Source: Posidonia oceanica (lineage: Eukaryota; Streptophyta; Magnoliopsida; Alismatales; Posidoniaceae). Taken from it: DNA of 64,000 nt. Where the stretch lies: NCBI GenBank assembly GCA_037176725.1, contig JAZBRS010000044.1, forward strand, positions 9,672,001 through 9,736,000, given 5' to 3'. Shown here piece after piece: positions 12,444 to 22,654 of the stretch. Both the position numbers and the translations under genes were made by a program. The notes below the pieces were generated by a model. The model searched no databases. It was not told where the DNA came from and saw only the letters and a program-made list of their open reading frames with translations. Position 1 is the stretch's first letter. Each line of letters starts with the position of its first letter.

Positions 12444-12960
12444 GCGAGGTCAAGCGAAGTGAGGCCGCTGCTCAGAGTTGACAAGACACCCCATCTGACC
12501 GACGGGAGCGGAGGTTTGTTATGGGCGTGAGCTATTTATTCGACGGATGCACCGAAAATCGTAGCTCGTTGCCGCAATGCAAGAGTGCAGGTGCAGATGG
12601 ATGGAATGCAAAGTATGCAATGCATGCTAATGCAAATGCAATGCAAATGTTAGTGCAAAAGTTAGTGCAGCTAAGGATGCTGATGCAGCAGAAAATGATG
12701 ATGATGCTGGACTAGTATGCAATGCTAGAAAGGTAAAGTGCAATGGTAATGCAAAAGAAGAATGCTAAAAGAGAAAATGCGATGTGGCGCAAAGACTCGG
12801 CAGGCAGGCCAAATTTGCACGACAAGGCGAGAAAGAAAAAGTGCAGCTTGTCCCCGCCCAGGGAGCAAGCTAGCAAAAGGGTGCGAGGGGAGAGAGGCCG
12901 ACTCTCCGATCGCAGAGGGATGCGGGACTTTGCTTTCCTGGGACAAAGTAGCGCGAAGAG
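12444..12960 (-). other. Element A 3' UTR, segment next to the LTR
   Basis: Non-coding. It holds a GC-rich stretch (12444-12590), then a simple AATGCAAATGC-type stretch (12590-12740) and more GC-rich sequence. No ORF of note and no known motif. Confidence 0.5.
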
Positions 12961-12961
12961 G

Positions 12962-13975
12962 GTGATAAGGTGTCGGGCTTATCGGTCGGATAGTTTACGG
13001 TCCTATCAACCGGTAGCGATAGTTTATGGACCTATCAACCGAGAGCGATAGTTTACAGACCTATCAACTGGAAGCGATAGTTTACGAACCTATCAACGGG
13101 GAGCGATAGTTTACGGACCTATCAACCGGTAGCGATAGTTTACAGACCTATCAACCGGGAGCGATAGTTTGCGGACCTATCAACCGGGAGCGATAGTTTA
13201 CGGACCTATCAACCGGAAGCGATGGTTTACGGACCTATCAATCGGAAGCGATAGTTTACGGACCTATCAACTGGAAGCAGTGTGAGTGATAGTTACTGGA
13301 TATCAGTCGTATAACGCAAATGCCAGAGAGCGATAGTTTATGGTCCTATCAACCAGAAGCGATAGTTTACGAGCCTATCAATTGGGAGCGATAGTTTACG
13401 GGCCTATCAACCGGGAGCGATAGTTTACGGTCCTATCAACCGAAAAGGGCATTTGCGAGTGATAGTTACTGGATATCAGCCGTATATCATGATTGGCGCA
13501 GTGATAGTTTACGGTCCTATCAACCGGAAGCGATAGTTTACGGACCTATCAACTGGGAGCGATAGTTTACGGACCTATCAACCGGGAGCGATAGTTTACG
13601 GACCTATCAACTGGAAAGCGCAATCATGAGGGATAGTTACTAGATATCAGCCATATAATGCAATTGCAAGTGATAGTTTACGGTCCTATCAACCGGGAGC
13701 GATAGTTTACGGGCCTGTCAACCGGAAAGTGCAATTGCAAGGGACAGTTACTGGATGTCAGCCGTATAACGTAATTGCAAGTGATAGTTTCGGATATCAG
13801 CCAAGGATGAGTTTTGGATCATCAGCCAGAGAATGATAGTTTACGGCCCTATCAACCGGATGGTCCAATTACGAGGGACAGTTACTAGATGTCAGCCGTA
13901 TAACACAACTGCGAGCTGGATAAGACACCAGCCCAAGATGATAGTTTACGGTCCTATCAACTGGAAAGAGCAGTG
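12962..13975 (-). repeat. 29-bp palindromic tandem array in blocks (A 3' UTR)
   Basis: The unit core is GATAGTTTACGGACCTATC, whose ends GATAG/CTATC can pair, plus a linker of AACCGGGAGC type; the period is 29 bp. About ten units run uninterrupted to 13280. Blocks of four, four, two and one units follow, separated by spacers built on GATAGTTACTGGATATCAGC. The sequences bounding each block are inverted repeats of one another but differ between blocks: 13315-13324 with 13448-13457, 13487-13499 with 13618-13629, 13659-13668 with 13730-13739, and 13770-13777 with 13866-13873. Tandem repeats in the 3' UTR are known for Ogre/Tat elements; this stem organisation is described in Findings. Confidence 0.92.
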
Positions 13976-14060
13976 ATTGATTGATATTGATAAGAAAAAG
14001 GAGTGATTGATTGATATTGATAAGAAAAAGGAGTGATTGATTGATATTGATAAGAAAAAG
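13975..14060 (-). repeat. 30-bp short tandem repeat (3 copies)
   Basis: Three near-identical copies of a unit containing TGATTGATATTGATAAGAAA. They link the 29-bp array to the GATAAG array. Confidence 0.85.
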
Positions 14061-15170
14061 ATTGATAAGATATCGGACTTATCGGCCGGCAAAGGGAAAG
14101 AAAAGAATGATAAGATATCGGACTTATCGGTCGGCAAAGAGGGGAAGGAGGAATGATAAGATATCGGACTTATCGGCCAGCAAAGGGAAAGAGATGATAA
14201 GATATCGGACTTATCGGCCAGCAAAGAGGGGAAGAAGGAATGATAAGATATCGGACTTATCGGCCGGCAAAGAGAAAGAAAAGAATGATAAGATATCGGA
14301 CTTATCGGCCGGCAAAGAGGGGAAGGAGGAATGATAAGATATCGGACTTCTCAGCCGGTAAAGGGAAAGAGATGATAAGATATCAGACTTATCGGCCGGC
14401 AAAGAGGGGAAGGAGGAATGACAAGATATCGGACTTATTGGCCGGCAAAAGGAAAGAGATGATAAGATATCGGACTTATCGCCCGGCAAAGAGGGGAAGG
14501 AGGAATGATAAGATATCAGACTTATCGGCCGACAAAGGGAAAGAGATGATAAGATATCGGACTTATCGATCGGCAAATGAATAAAAGAATAGAATGAGAA
14601 GATATCGGACTTATCGGCCGGCAAAGAGGGGAAGGAGGAGCGATAAGATATCGGACTTATCGGCCGATAAAGGAAAAGAGATGATAAGATATTGGACTTA
14701 TCGACCGACAAAGGGAAAGAGATGATAAGATATCGGACTTATCGGCCGACAAAGGGAAAGAGAATAGAATGATAAGATATCGGACTTATCGGCCAACAAA
14801 GGGAAAGAGAATAGAATGATAAGATATCGGACTTATCGGCCGGCAAAGAGGGGAAGGAGGAATGATAAGATATCGGACTTATTGGCCGGCAAAGGGAAAG
14901 AGATGATAAGATATCGGACTTATCGACCGACAAATGAATAAAAGAATAGAATGATAAAATATCGGACTTATCGGCCGACAAATGAATAAAAGAATAGAAT
15001 GATAAGATATCGGACTTATCGGCCGACAAAGAGGGGAAGGAGGAGCGATAAGATATCGGACTTATCGGCCGACAAAGGGAAAGAGATGATAAGATATCGG
15101 ACTTATCAGTCGACAAAGGGAAATAGAATAGAATGATAAGATATCGGACTTATCGACCGGCAAAGGAATG
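14060..15170 (-). repeat. 41-48-bp GATAAG...CTTATC tandem array, 25 units (A 3' UTR)
   Basis: I count 25 units. Each begins with GATAAGATATCGGACTTATC, a 6-bp inverted repeat around a short loop, then GGCCGGC or a variant, then a purine spacer. The spacers come in a few sizes (14, 19-21 bp), so units are about 41, 46 or 48 bp, often alternating long and short. The first unit of the 29-bp array (around 12970) is an array of this type with a changed core, so the two arrays look related. Confidence 0.92.
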
Positions 15171-15233
15171 GGTTTTGCGAGAGCGAATCATCTCATGATA
15201 CCAGGAGTATCACGAGGGAAAGAGAGGGAGAAT

Positions 15234-15269
15234 GATACCAAGGGGCAATCAAAAGATGCCCTTGGTATC
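15234..15269. other. Strong inverted repeat at the insertion point of solo LTR G
   Basis: GATACCAAGGGGCA pairs with TGCCCTTGGTATC across a 9-base loop, with one bulge. Its last five bases (GTATC) are the left target duplication of G. Just right of G a sibling hairpin (around 21023-21056) has the arms GATACCAAGG and CCTTGGCATC. Confidence 0.85.
15265..15269. repeat. Target site duplication of solo LTR G, left copy
   Basis: GTATC precedes the LTR start at 15270; GTAGC follows the LTR end at 21014-21018. Four of five bases match. Confidence 0.72.
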
Positions 15270-18200
15270 TGTTGACACCCCATTTTGACAGGCTGGATCG
15301 CTTGGAGCCTTCCGGTGGCTGCTGGACCCGAACCTAGACCCAAATCCACACCTTCCTCTCCTTCTTTCCCTTCAAAAACAAGCCCGAACCTGACCTAGGA
15401 TTACCCCCCTTTCCCGAATCCAAAAACCAACCAAAATCCATAAGAAAACTCACCCTTGATGACTTAGCAAACCCACCAAAAAGCCTGCAAAATCTCAAAC
15501 CAGACCCCTCCCAAAAATCCTAGGAAACTTAGGCAAAAATACCCTTTTTCTACACCTCAAAATCCCTCCAAAACTTCCTCAGAACCAAACCAAAACTCCG
15601 GGAGCAGAACTAGAAACCCTAGACCCCACACCCGCCAAATTTCACCCCTTTTCGAGACCTCTAAGACCCCCTTCTGGCTGAATTATCGTTTTCTCTCTCC
15701 GGGATTATCGTTTTCTCTCTCCTCTCTCTCTCCTGATTATCGTCTCTCTTTTCATCCCCTTCTCGCCCTTTTTCTGGCTTGGTTGCGGGCCCCCTTTGTA
15801 CTCCTATCCCTTCTCTATCTTATTCCTATTTTTATTTTATTTTTAACATTTTTTCTGAATTTTAAAAGATCTTTTCCCTCAAACCTATCTCTTTCCCCTT
15901 TTATCCTCCTTTTTCCCCTTTTCTTCTTCTTTTTCTTTTCTTCTTCTTTCTTTTGCAAAAATCCATGAAAATCCTTAAAAATCTGCAAAACCCCAAAACA
16001 TAAAAGAAACAAATCAGAATTCCAAGAGAAGCAACTAAAAAACATTAAACAAATGATTAAAAACTCAAACTTAACTAAATCAAGCTAAAAAGAAAATCAA
16101 GCATGCAAACTAAAAAATGCAAAACAAACTAAAAGAAAATACTGTAAAATCAAGTAAAAAACTGAAATAAAGTCAGAACCTACCAAGAATAAAAACCCCA
16201 CTAAAAGAATTAAAAAACAAATCCTAAAGAAAAGAATTAAAAATCAAACAATAAAACAAGTAATTAAAGGAGGTAAAAGACTTAACCTAATAAACATAAG
16301 AAAGAAACAACATAAGAACTTAATTAAAGAAGGAAAAAGAAAATACAGTTAAAAGACTCAAAACACTTAATCAAATCAGAAAAATCCAACTAAAAAAACA
16401 TCAAGAAGGATTAACAAATAAAAATCAAAAACATAGTTCAAAAGACTTAAGGAAGAAAAACATAAAAGACTAGAACTAAAAAGCCCAAAACCCACTCTAA
16501 TTAATGTGAAAATAAATCCTAAAAATCCTAATTAACATCCTAAAATACTTAACAAGAAAACACAATTTTAAAAACAATTTAAAAAGATTTAATCAACACC
16601 TAATCAAGTGGAAAAGAAATTAAAAATAAAATAAAACCCTAAAACCCTAATCAAGCCTAAAACACACTAATTAACCTAAAAACAGTCATTAAAAAAATCC
16701 AATTAAACATCTAACCTGCAACCCAAGCCATCTAATATTTTTATTTATTTTTATCTTATTTTTTCCTATTTTATTTCCCTCATTCTTTCCATCTTCCTTT
16801 CTTTCTTCCTTTTTATCTTCTCCTTTCTTCCTTACTGGGCTCATCAGCCCGTTTCCCTTTTTTTTTCCCTTTTTTCAAATTTTCCAGCCCGGCCCGCAGC
16901 TACAGTGCCGTCGTCCTCCTTCCCTCTCCCGCCTGCCATCAGCTACAGTAGCCGCTGGCCTGCCATTCTGCCGGTCTGCCATCTCCTGCTCGAGCCGGAC
17001 GAGCACGCGCCGAACTTCGTCCGTGCACCTGCCACCACCCCTCCTCGGCATTCAATTGCCGCAGGCCTGCAAAGCCAAGGGGAGAAGTCATCAGAAATCA
17101 GGCAGAAGGGAGGGGGAATTCAGAGGGATTGGAGGAGGGGATAGAGAGGAGAAAAGAGAAGGAATATCCCGGGAAGAGAGGGGAGATTTCCAGAGCGATT
17201 TCCCAGCGAGAGAGAGCCGGTTCTTCCTCTGAAATCCACCAGAAAACACCCGACCTCCCGTTCTTCCCTCCGCTGCAAACCAGAGCATCAAACACTCCCA
17301 AAACCTCTCCGAATTGGCCCCCCAATCTCACCCAACATCCAGCATTTCACCCTCTCCATTCCGCTGCCTTTCATCCCTGAAATCATCCCCGACCACCGGA
17401 AAATCCTCACAGAACCCTACAGCATCCTCCTCCAGATTTCCCTCCTACACAAACCACCATTCCTCCCCAAAACCTACCCAGAAACTCACTGAAACCCCAG
17501 CTTCTTAGACCCCCAAGCACTGGCCTTCACCCTCACCATAGCCCGAGCAATCCACAGCAAACACCTACGCCGGCATTCTGTCCAAAACCAACCCAACTAC
17601 AATCTCCCTCCACAGACCTCCATTGCCTGAACCAAGCCTCCAGAACCCTTCACCAAGCACCTAGCTACCCACCGGAAGCCTCCGCTCGATCCAGAGGGCA
17701 GCGGACACCTCCACCCACCTCAGGCTGCCACCTGTGAACCCAAATCGGCCGAATCTTCTGCTGAGCTTCGAAGCTCGCGTCCGGACGTCTGGGAAGCTCC
17801 GGAGGATCATCCGAAATCGACTCCAGCCCTCGCGAGCAGCCGATAGCTCCCGCAGCGACCGGACGGACTCCACCGGCGACTTCTGAAGCCACCGACGTCG
17901 GGAGGACGACTCAGACGCGAAAAAAGGTAAACCTTTCTTCCCCTAGCTTCCTCTTCTCCCCCTGATGCTTTCCCGCCGCCCAGAAGCAGCTTTCCGGGCC
18001 TCCTGCTCCGTCCCCGACTTGCCGGTCAGGCCTTCGTCTCCAGCGTCGGCCGCTTGCCTTCCGGGCGTTCTAGCCAGCAGAACACCGCCCCGATAGCCCC
18101 CGGAGCTCCGCACGGACGCCAGCACTAGGCTCCGCCCTCCCGCGCCTCCTCAAGCCCCCTGTGCCGGCGGTGATGAGGTCTGGTAGCTCACTGCTACAGT

Positions 18201-19376
18201 ACCTCTCATCGCCGGCGAGCTACTGTTTAATTATTTTTGCAGTTATATGGTTTTGTGTGAATATTGCATATCCGACTTTAGTTTTTCAATTTTTGCGTTT
18301 CAGTCCTTATTTCATTTACTCTGCTTTGTTGTTTAATTTAGAATCATGCTAAATTGCACATTTTATCCCTGTTTCTCAGTATTTGCATTTAGATCCGGTT
18401 ACTGTGCGTTTCAGTTAGGAAATATTATGCTTTAATCCCTCTGCTTTACATTTTTGCACTCAGGTCCTGTTTTAAATCAGTTCATTTAGTTGCATGCATT
18501 TTACCATACTGCATTGCATTCTAAGTCCCTGCATGTTTCTGTTTTTTGCATTTAGATCCAATGTACTGTAGCAACTTAGGTTCTGATTTTAATTTTTGGT
18601 TGATGCATTGCACTTTTGCCCCTCTGTTTCTCATTTTTGCACTTAGGTCCATCTTAAATGGACAGTAACCTTCTGGCATGCATTTTAGCTTATTACATTG
18701 CATCTTTACCCCTATTTTTTCCAAAAATTGCATTTCAGTCCATGGTCAGTGATTTCAGAGCATATTTTGCATATAAAATTGCATATTTGACCCCTGCATG
18801 ATTTGAAAATCACACATAGAGCCTTGCATCTTTCAAAAACCATGTAAAAAGACTGTTTTGCCCCTTAAGTTGCATTTTAACTCCCATGCTTGCAAAAATT
18901 GCATGTAGGCCCTCCACTTGCATTCCCGGACTCCCCAGAACCCCTGTTTTCTGGAAAATTTGCATTTTAGCCCCTTTCTTTCTTCAAAAATGCTTTTGAA
19001 TCCCTGTTCTTTCCGAATTGCTTTTCTTTGTCTTTTCTTGCTTTGCATGCATTCTGCATTCATTTAATCTTGCATTTTAGCTCCCCTTCGCATACACTAG
19101 ACACTTTTAACTCCCCTTCACTTGGGAGGACCTTCAGCACACCCCTAGGACCCCCTGAACACCTAGATCTGCTCTTCTCTCCTGTTCTGGCCCTTCTACT
19201 CCGAAGCTGCGATATCTTTCAATCCGACCGTTGGATCTCCTCAAGTAAGCTGCCCAGGCGACCGCAGCGAAGCGCTCTTCAGCATGGACCAAGCAGATCT
19301 CCGATCAGACTCCCGGATCTCCAGGTATATCTTCCTGAACCCCTGCACTGCATTCATTTGCATGCCATTTGCATCG

Positions 19377-20255
19377 TTTAGCGTGCCCTTTAGTTTTTCC
19401 GCTCCGTTTTGCGCGCCTTCATGTTTTCCCGCTCCGTTTTGCACGCCGCATCTTTGTCTTGCACCGTTTTGCGTGCCCTTTAGTTTTTCCACTCCGTTTT
19501 GCGCGCCTTCATGTTTTCCCGCTCCATTTTGCGCGCCGCATCTTTGTCTTGCACCGTTTTGCGTGCCCTTTAGTTTTTCCGCTCCATTTTGCGTGCCTTC
19601 ATGTTTTCTCGCTCCGTTTTGCGCGCCGCTTCTTTGTTTTGCACCGTTTTGCGTGCCCTTTAGTTTTTCCGCTCCGTTTTGCGTGCCTTCATGTTTTCTC
19701 GCTCCGTTTTGCACGCCGCTTCTTTGTTTTGCACCGTTTTGCGTGCCCTTTAGTTTTCTCGCCCCGCTTTGCGTGTTTTCAAGTTTTCTCGCTCCGTTTT
19801 GCGCGCCGCATCTTTTCTTGCACCGTTTTGCGTGTCCTTTAGTTTTTTCCGCTCCGTTTTGCGTGCCTTCATGTTTTCTCGCTCCGTTTTGCGCACCGCT
19901 TCTTTATTTTGCACCGTTTTGCGTGCCCTTTAGTTTTTCCGCTCCGTTTTGCGTGCCTTCATGTTTTCTCGCTCCGTTTTGCACGCCGCTTCTTTGTTTT
20001 GCACCGTTTTGCGTGCCCTTTAGTTTTCTCGCCTCGTTTTGCGTGTAGTCTAGTTTTCTTGCTCCGTTTTGCGTGTCGCTTCTTTGTCTTGCCCCGTTTT
20101 GCGCGCAGTCTTGTTTTCTTGCACCGTTTTGTGTGCCCTTTCGTTTTCTCGTCTCGTCTTGCATGCCCTTGTTTTTCTTGCCCGGTTTTGCGCCCTTCTT
20201 CCGTTTCCCGGCACCGTTTTGCGTTCTTATTCCGTTCCTTGCATCATTTGCATGT
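19377..20255 (+). repeat. 30-bp tandem array in G with 90-bp higher-order period
   Basis: About 29 units with core CCGTTTTGCGTGCC. Three variants (CTTTAGTTTTTCC, TTCATGTTTTC and GCATCTTTGTC types) rotate in a fixed order, giving 90 bp. This is the longest such array in the window. The open frames through it, up to 254 codons, have FAPFCVP-like repetitive translations and are not genes. Confidence 0.9.
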
Positions 20256-20589
20256 CAACCCTGTTTTCGTATCTTTTTGCGTACTTGTTTCGTTCCTCGC
20301 ACTGTTTTACGCCGTTTTCCCTTGCATGTCGATTGCATTGCATGGTTTTCTCGCTGTTTTGTTTTATCGCCCGCATTTGCATATAGGGCGGTGATGCTTA
20401 CTGTCCGGAGTTCTCACGAGCCAGGTTTCGCCCGGCTCGGAACACAGGCAGCGTTGCTGAGCGCTTAGATTGCACGTTTACTTCCTTGCATCGTCTTTCA
20501 TCACTTAGAGCACACCTTTGAGCATTTAGACAGGCATTCATTGGCACTTAGGCATTCAAAGTCTGCATTTCCCTGCATATGCGAGCGTA

Positions 20590-20665
20590 AGCCTAGAAAG
20601 ACCGATTCTCGGGCGTGTCGGGGGTGCCTAACACCTTCCCCGCGCGTAACAGGAGTCCTTACCCT
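20590..20665 (+). promoter_or_regulatory. Conserved LTR stem-loop block (copy in G)
   Basis: This stretch contains, on the minus strand, GGGGAAGGTGTTAGGCACCC, able to form a GGTG/CACC stem with flanking G and C runs. It is the best-conserved part of all LTRs here: around 1113-1133, 4057-4077, 34364-34384, 41752-41772, 54472-54492 and 57781-57801. The function is unknown; its place near the LTR 3' end suggests an RNA role (for example 3' end formation or packaging), which is inference. Confidence 0.6.
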
Positions 20666-20837
20666 CTCTTGGCCCGCGATGACCATATTGCCCTTGTCCT
20701 AGGCACAAGTCACATCATTTGCATTCATTTGCATCTCATCTCCTTTGCATTGCCCTGCATTGCATCTTTTGCTTGGTTTTGCGCGATTATTCGCGCATTT
20801 CCCCGGTTTTCCTCGTCTTCCGATTTAATAGACTTGG

Positions 20838-20848
20838 TGGCGACTCCG
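20838..20848 (+). other. PBS-like sequence inside the LTR (copy in G)
   Basis: TGGCGACTCCG matches the first 11 bases of the true PBS, yet lies 165 bp before the LTR end. Equivalent sites: 911-920 and 34168-34177 (A), 3846-3856 (F), 41961-41970 and 54691-54700 (B), 57615-57624 (C). Confidence 0.8.
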
Positions 20849-21013
20849 ATTTAGTCTTGTCTTCTTCTTTTCTTTCCCTTTTTTCCCTCTTTTAAATATT
20901 TTTGAGTTAGGTCTTCCTTCTCGGACATAGTCGCTAATAGTGAGCCTGATTCCGATCGGTGCACGCGAGCTTTGGCATCGTGCATGGACAATCCGAACAC
21001 TGGGATCGCTACA

Positions 21014-21452
21014 GTAGCAGGATGATACCAAGGGTTGGCCAATGTGTCCTTGGCATCGAAAGTAGAGGATGAAGACAAAACTGTCATGTTTGCCAGACGA
21101 GTAGTTTGGGGTACTAGCCTAAAGATGATGACAGGTTGACGGACCTATCGCCGAGCAGTTGGGGGTGCCAGCCCGCTGATGAAGATCCGGATGACAGTAC
21201 CCGGTAGCTTGTTTGCTCAGATGTCGTGGGTCAGCAGTTGGGAGGCCTGATGAGGACTTTCCCGTGGTGTTTGGCAGCAAGTCTGGCCAGGGGCCCTGCA
21301 GATATGATTGATATGATGATGTATGCTCTTGAAGCAGATTTGAAATGCAAACAGGTGGCTCAGAACGCCTTTGTATTAATTGAACTTGATTACATGCCTG
21401 TGACAGGCCAAAAGATTACAGTAGAAAATAGGCAGACAGTTACATAGATGCT
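21014..21452 (-). other. Element A 3' UTR right of solo LTR G
   Basis: It starts with the right target duplication GTAGC (21014-21018) and a hairpin (about 21023-21056). No ORF, repeat array or known motif is seen in the rest. Confidence 0.5.
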
Positions 21453-22654
21453 TTAGTCGGTCCTGGCTTTCTTCGCCTTTCTGGAGTCAGGGAACTGAGG
21501 AGCGCTAGGAGGTATCTCGTTGATGGGCCAGAAAGCTTGTACCTCCGTCAGATATTCGGGAGTGCATCCCGAGCCTTGTGCAGATGCTAGGTCAGTAGAC
21601 CGCACTCCATGCTGCATGAGATCAGCCAGTTTTACTGTAGCAGATGCTGTCCCGTAAGGATATGCCTGAAGTAGTCTTGGGGCTGTGTTGTCTATGAAGG
21701 CACCCTGCTGGAGTCTGAACTGCCGCATGACCCGGATGGGGTGGTACTCCATGCCCCCAGTGAATCCAGGTAGCACCATGAGTCGCACGTCGCGGGTATT
21801 GAAGAAGATAGTGAAGGGCTCAACCGCAGACGGGATGATGCGCCAGGTGACGGTGTCGTCCGTCAACTCAGATAACTTCTTGTATTCTTCGGGGACCTTC
21901 TTGATTGTCTTGGCATGGCTGCTATTGCAGTATGTTTCAATAATGTGGCCCCGAGGGCGCAGCAAGTCCAGTTCAAGATGTGCAGCCGGCCAGATCTGTA
22001 CTAGCACTCTGCAGCCATGGAAGTGGCGGCAGTGGTGGGAGATGCAGTCCAGTCCACAGTAAGTTTCAGCCAAGGCAACTGGTGCCAGGTCGTCTGCCTA
22101 GTCACCACAACAAGTGCGATTTCAGCAATTTCTATCGCGACTATCATCTGGCCATGAGTGAAGATCAGCTCTCCCAGAAATTGGGTGACAAATCCCCGAA
22201 GCCACAAATCATCTCCAAGTTCAGCACGCTTGTCTATGATTTCATCAAAGTAGTGCAAGCGCAGCATGGGCGCGGGGCTGCTGGTGCAGGTCAGTCTTTG
22301 CTGGCACCTGTCAGTAGATAGCCCAGATAGCTTGCAAAGGACCGCTATGTATTTGTCACGCCTCATGAAAACGGGTGGTCCCATCAGCTAGGAGAAGCCA
22401 CAGATGCGGCGCACCTCCTCTAGAGTAGGTGTCAGTTCAGTTCTTCCGAAGCGGAAGACATGGTGCACCGGCTTCCAGAATCTTGCGGCAGCGCACAAAA
22501 GATGACGGCTCACTTCGACATTAGCCGCTTTCAGCAATTTCGTGGGTATGCCCCAGAGGCGCAGCTTCTCGCAGTCTTCCTGAGTAAGCTTGCCAATCCA
22601 GCCCTGCAGGGCTTCAGAACAGTGCACTAGGGTTTCAAGAGTTGGATAACTCAT
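21453..22654 (-). pseudogene. Extra ORF of element A, plant-mobile/DUF7745-like (broken)
   Basis: A sense ORF of about 400 codons lying 3' of the integrase. The start at 22654 reads MSYPTLETLVHCSE. One in-frame TAG (22388-22390) follows CGFS, and reading continues in the same frame to about 22080. A frameshift near 22080 then moves the frame to the segment ending at 21453 in KKARTD. Visible features are WKPVHHVFRFG then ELTPTLEEV near residues 60-80, LAETYxGLD, GCRVLVQIW, and HPIRVMRQF with LQQGAF. This W-P-FxFG-PTxEE pattern followed by LLLxW and VLRQFxxxQ resembles the plant mobile domain/DUF7745 proteins found in plant transposons; I recall this resemblance and have not searched. Tat elements are known to carry extra ORFs, but the role here is unknown. 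The equivalent region of B is deleted and that of C is outside the window. Confidence 0.6.

Larger units (their letters stand above)
15270..21013 (+). mobile_element. Solo LTR G (Tat/Ogre type, 5744 bp)
   Basis: A single LTR on the plus strand, starting TGTTGACACCCC and ending GGGATCGCTACA, inserted in the 3' UTR of A in the opposite orientation. Contents in order: terminal block; three ATTATCG(TTTT)CTCTCTC tracts (15680-15750); A/T-rich domain (15830-16740) with AACCCTAA-like words; pyrimidine tract (16740-16880); GC-rich domain (16880-18215); phrase array (18220-19030); CTCCCC/GGGAG hairpin (around 19108-19128); conserved block (19130-19350) where the splice donor is degenerate (CAGGTATAT); a 30-bp array; conserved GC-rich block (20590-20665); and a PBS-like site at 20838-20848. 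No gene is seen. There is no internal region, so it is read as a solo LTR. Confidence 0.9.

Noticed and set aside
12962..15170. CRISPR-like look of the 29-bp repeats
   Set aside because: Units are contiguous without unique spacers, and the context is a plant retrotransposon 3' UTR with no cas genes.
16600..16700. Telomere-like AACCCTAA words (also 63080-63730)
   Set aside because: Irregular, mixed with other AT-rich words, and always in the same LTR domain; not a telomeric array.
19284..20048. Long open frames through the 30-bp arrays (also 40735-41601, 53231-54321, 4312-4919, 1290-1991, 34536-35177)
   Set aside because: The period is a multiple of 3, so several frames on both strands stay open at once; translations are repetitive Cys/Phe/Leu or Lys/Asn/Arg phrases and do not match between sister LTRs in length.
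20831..21020. A full element instead of solo LTR G, because a PBS-like sequence is present
   Set aside because: The PBS-like sequence lies inside the LTR, before the LTR end at 21013; what follows is element A sequence and a target duplication.
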